64,000 nt of DNA, taken from positions 62,001 to 126,000 of the forward strand of contig JAAYEJ010000031.1 of NCBI GenBank assembly GCA_012728835.1. The letters run 5' to 3'. Positions within the stretch are counted from its first letter, which is position 1. Each line of letters starts with the position of its first letter. This document shows positions 62,385 through 64,000 of this stretch, in pieces. A model generated the notes under the pieces. That model saw only the letters and a program-made list of their open reading frames with translations, had not been told where the DNA came from and ran no database searches. A program made the position numbers and the translations under genes. Source of the DNA: Candidatus Brocadiaceae bacterium (GTDB taxonomy: Bacteria > Planctomycetota > Brocadiia > SM23-32).

Positions 62385-63683
62385 TCAGGTGAACTGGACG
62401 GTCAGGTAGTGTGTCGAGCACGAAATGCAGGGGTCATACGATCGTACGAGCATCTCCAGGAGCAGCCGCAGCTCGTCCTGCCCGCGATCGAGGAACTCGG
62501 GGACGAACGCCTCGAAGTCCTTCTGGATGTTGGCGTGGTTCTGGTTGGTGGGGATGACCAGGTTGGCCCCGGTGCAGCGTCCTCGGTCGTCGTAAGTGTA
62601 GTCGTGGAAAAGGATTCCGCGCGGGGCCTCGACGCAGCCGACGCCCTGGCCGGCCTTCGGCGTCACCGGGCGGCGCGCGTCGTCCTGCAGGCCGTCCGAG
62701 AGCAACTCGTCGATGATCCCGCGGGCCTCCACGAGCACCTGGACGCATTCGACCAGTTGCGCGACCGAGTTCATGAACGGGTTGGCGCAGCCTTTGGCCA
62801 ATGCAAACCGGGCGGCCACGTCTGCCGCTTCGGGCAGAAGGTGCTCGGCGTTGAGGTTGAACCGCGCCAGGGCGCCCACGGCGTAGCAGTCGCGGTGCCA
62901 GCGCGTCCACTTCGCGGTGGACTGCGGCGAGACGCGTTCGTTCGCTGCGGAGCGGTACTCCGACACGGGGACGGGGTCAGCGTCGGTGCTGCCGATCTCG
63001 CCGTCGTAGAACGTGTAATGCCCCGGCTCGACCTGCGCGACGTATTCGGTCTCGCGGCGGAACGCGGGCAGCCGGTCGGCAACGCTGAGCACGACGTCGG
63101 CGACCGCGCGGACGTCCGCCAGCGCAGCCTCGAGCTTCGCGTCCAGTTCCTTCAACTGCTCGGCGGTGGGCAACCGGGTGAACCCGCCGGGGCAGAGCGT
63201 CACCGGGTGGGTGATGCGGCCGCCGAGCAGCTCGGACCATTCGTTGGCGGCCCTGTGCACGCGCACGATCGCGAGCACGGCGTCGGTGTGCGTGTCGATG
63301 AGCGGGATCACGGAAGGCGCGTTGAACAGATCGGGCGCGACCAGGTAGCCGACGTGGAGGATGTGGCTCTGGAGCTGCTCGGAGTAGTGGATGAGCAGAC
63401 GGAGCTTCTGCGTCTGGGGGCTGACCTCGATGTCCATGGCGGCTTCCGTCGCCTTGACGGAGGCCAGCGAGTGGCTGATGGAGCAGATCCCGCAGACGCG
63501 GCTGACGATGGTCTGGATGTCTTCGTAGCTGTGGCCGCGCACCATGGCCTCGAAGAACCGCGGCGCCTCGGGCACCTGCCAGACCACCTCCTCTATGCGG
63601 CCGTCGGCGGCCCGGACCAGGATGTTGCCGTGCCCCTCCACGCGCGTGAGGTGATGGACACGGATGTCAACGGTGCTCGACAT
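62385..63683 (-). CDS. Group 3 [NiFe]-hydrogenase large (catalytic) subunit
   Basis: A 432-residue catalytic subunit. The N-terminal L1 motif is 'VSRVCGICSISH' (about 60-71) and the C-terminal L2 motif is 'YDPCISCSTH' ending at His425; together they give the four Ni-Fe cysteines. After His425 only seven residues remain, the peptide to be cleaved by the adjacent protease. Such a short tail fits soluble group 3 (3b-like) enzymes rather than group 1. It overlaps the small-subunit gene by 17 bases. It reduces protons or oxidises H2 in the cytosol, coupled to NAD(P) or another carrier through subunits encoded beyond the window. Confidence 0.95.
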   Translation of the reverse strand: MSSTVDIRVHHLTRVEGHGNILVRAADGRIEEVVWQVPEAPRFFEAMVRGHSYEDIQTIVSRVCGICSISHSLASVKATEAAMDIEVSPQTQKLRLLIHYSEQLQSHILHVGYLVAPDLFNAPSVIPLIDTHTDAVLAIVRVHRAANEWSELLGGRITHPVTLCPGGFTRLPTAEQLKELDAKLEAALADVRAVADVVLSVADRLPAFRRETEYVAQVEPGHYTFYDGEIGSTDADPVPVSEYRSAANERVSPQSTAKWTRWHRDCYAVGALARFNLNAEHLLPEAADVAARFALAKGCANPFMNSVAQLVECVQVLVEARGIIDELLSDGLQDDARRPVTPKAGQGVGCVEAPRGILFHDYTYDDRGRCTGANLVIPTNQNHANIQKDFEAFVPEFLDRGQDELRLLLEMLVRSYDPCISCSTHYLTVQFT

Positions 63684-64000
63684 GGGTGGGCTCCTGCTGG
63701 CTGTTGAACAGCGTCAGGCGTCTCTGGAGGTCCTCAACGGTCTTCCCGTAGGTCTCCATCACTTCCCGGGCGGCGTCGACATTCGGGTTCGGGGCCAGCC
63801 CGCGGCACCCGTAGCACCACATGCCGGCCGCCGGGCAGGGGGCGTTGCAGCCGGCCCGGGTGACGACGCCCAGGCAGATCTCGTTGTACTCGTACCGGCA
63901 TACGGTGCCACGCGCCTTGCACTCCACGCAGACGGGATAGGTGGGGAGGTCCGGCTCCCTGCCCAGTGCCAGACACCGCACGACGTGGCCGAACTCCTCC
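63667..64000 (-). CDS. [NiFe]-hydrogenase small subunit, C-terminal part (gene continues past the window)
   Basis: About 111 C-terminal residues of the small subunit that carries the electron-transfer iron-sulfur clusters. Cysteines are dense: 'VCVECKARGTVC', 'EICLGVVTRAGCNAPCPAAG' and 'MWCYGCRG'. The 'TRAGC..PCP' and 'CYGCRG' spacing resembles HydD/MvhG/HoxY-type group 3 small subunits. The frame is open to base 64000, so the N-terminus lies outside. Its stop overlaps the large-subunit start by 17 bases, as is common in this operon type. Any diaphorase subunits would lie further right. Confidence 0.9.
   Translation of the reverse strand, partial: EEFGHVVRCLALGREPDLPTYPVCVECKARGTVCRYEYNEICLGVVTRAGCNAPCPAAGMWCYGCRGLAPNPNVDAAREVMETYGKTVEDLQRRLTLFNSQQEPTHVEHR

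Overview
This is a GC-rich bacterial chromosome segment (I estimate about 70% G+C). I see no tRNA, rRNA, CRISPR array, phage or insertion sequence. Gene content suggests an uncultured anaerobic Gram-negative bacterium, most likely of the Planctomycetota or the wider PVC group. Lipoproteins with lipoboxes, an OmpA-type lipoprotein and an RND pump point to an outer membrane. A group 3 [NiFe]-hydrogenase, a UroD-type methyltransferase and a TIGR00300 protein fit an anaerobe. The phylum is inference from gene style, not proven. Promoters look sigma70-like (TTGnnn, 16-18 bp, TAnnnT), which helps to choose several starts.

Layout. 1-2.0 kb: end of an RND efflux gene and a small PII-like gene. 2.0-6.3 kb: LPP20-type lipoprotein, a repeat-rich spacer, a secreted TPR-like protein, Maf pyrophosphatase and a dual-specificity phosphatase. 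6.3-17.4 kb: a degenerate DHH-like protein, phosphofructokinase, seryl-tRNA synthetase, a membrane/spermidine-synthase-like/TPR fusion, a Gfo/Idh/MocA dehydrogenase, a glycosyltransferase, a UbiB kinase-like protein and a DUF4432 protein. 17.4-20.7 kb: HNH nuclease, HisI, a membrane-anchored HTH protein with repeated TxxL motifs, and an OmpA lipoprotein. 20.8-25.2 kb: an acyl-chain cluster (lipoyl/E3-binding protein, active ketosynthase, chain-length-factor-like ketosynthase, glycosyltransferase, acyl carrier protein, Sm-like small protein). 25.3-28.6 kb: MurJ, rhomboid, and cspA with a leader of about 330 nt. 28.8-34.9 kb: an mrfB-type nuclease followed by two tandem mrfA-type helicases. 34.9-41.2 kb: UroD-like methyltransferase, M20 amidohydrolase, an acyltransferase-ACP-adenylation fusion and a TVP38 protein. 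41.3-49.1 kb: lipoproteins, a HEAT/NodB-like fusion, a TIGR00300 enzyme, a protease-like protein and ComM. 49.3-60.0 kb: ECF sigma/anti-sigma/YbjQ, PssA, AMMECR1, DedA, DUF523, YjbQ, CPBP protease, TyrRS, a PpiD/SurA-like chaperone, RibF and DUF3179. 60.2-64.0 kb: BioY, then on the minus strand a hydrogenase operon running in from beyond the right edge (small subunit, large subunit, maturation protease, HypA, HypB).

The most unusual items are: (1) the KS-alpha/KS-beta/ACP cluster with a free-standing lipoyl/E3-binding protein; (2) a dispersed composite intergenic repeat, made of CACGGAC units next to a 27-bp element with a covarying hairpin; (3) the mrfB-mrfA-mrfA arrangement; (4) the membrane-anchored HTH protein with eight TxxL-acidic motifs; (5) the PlsC-ACP-adenylation fusion.
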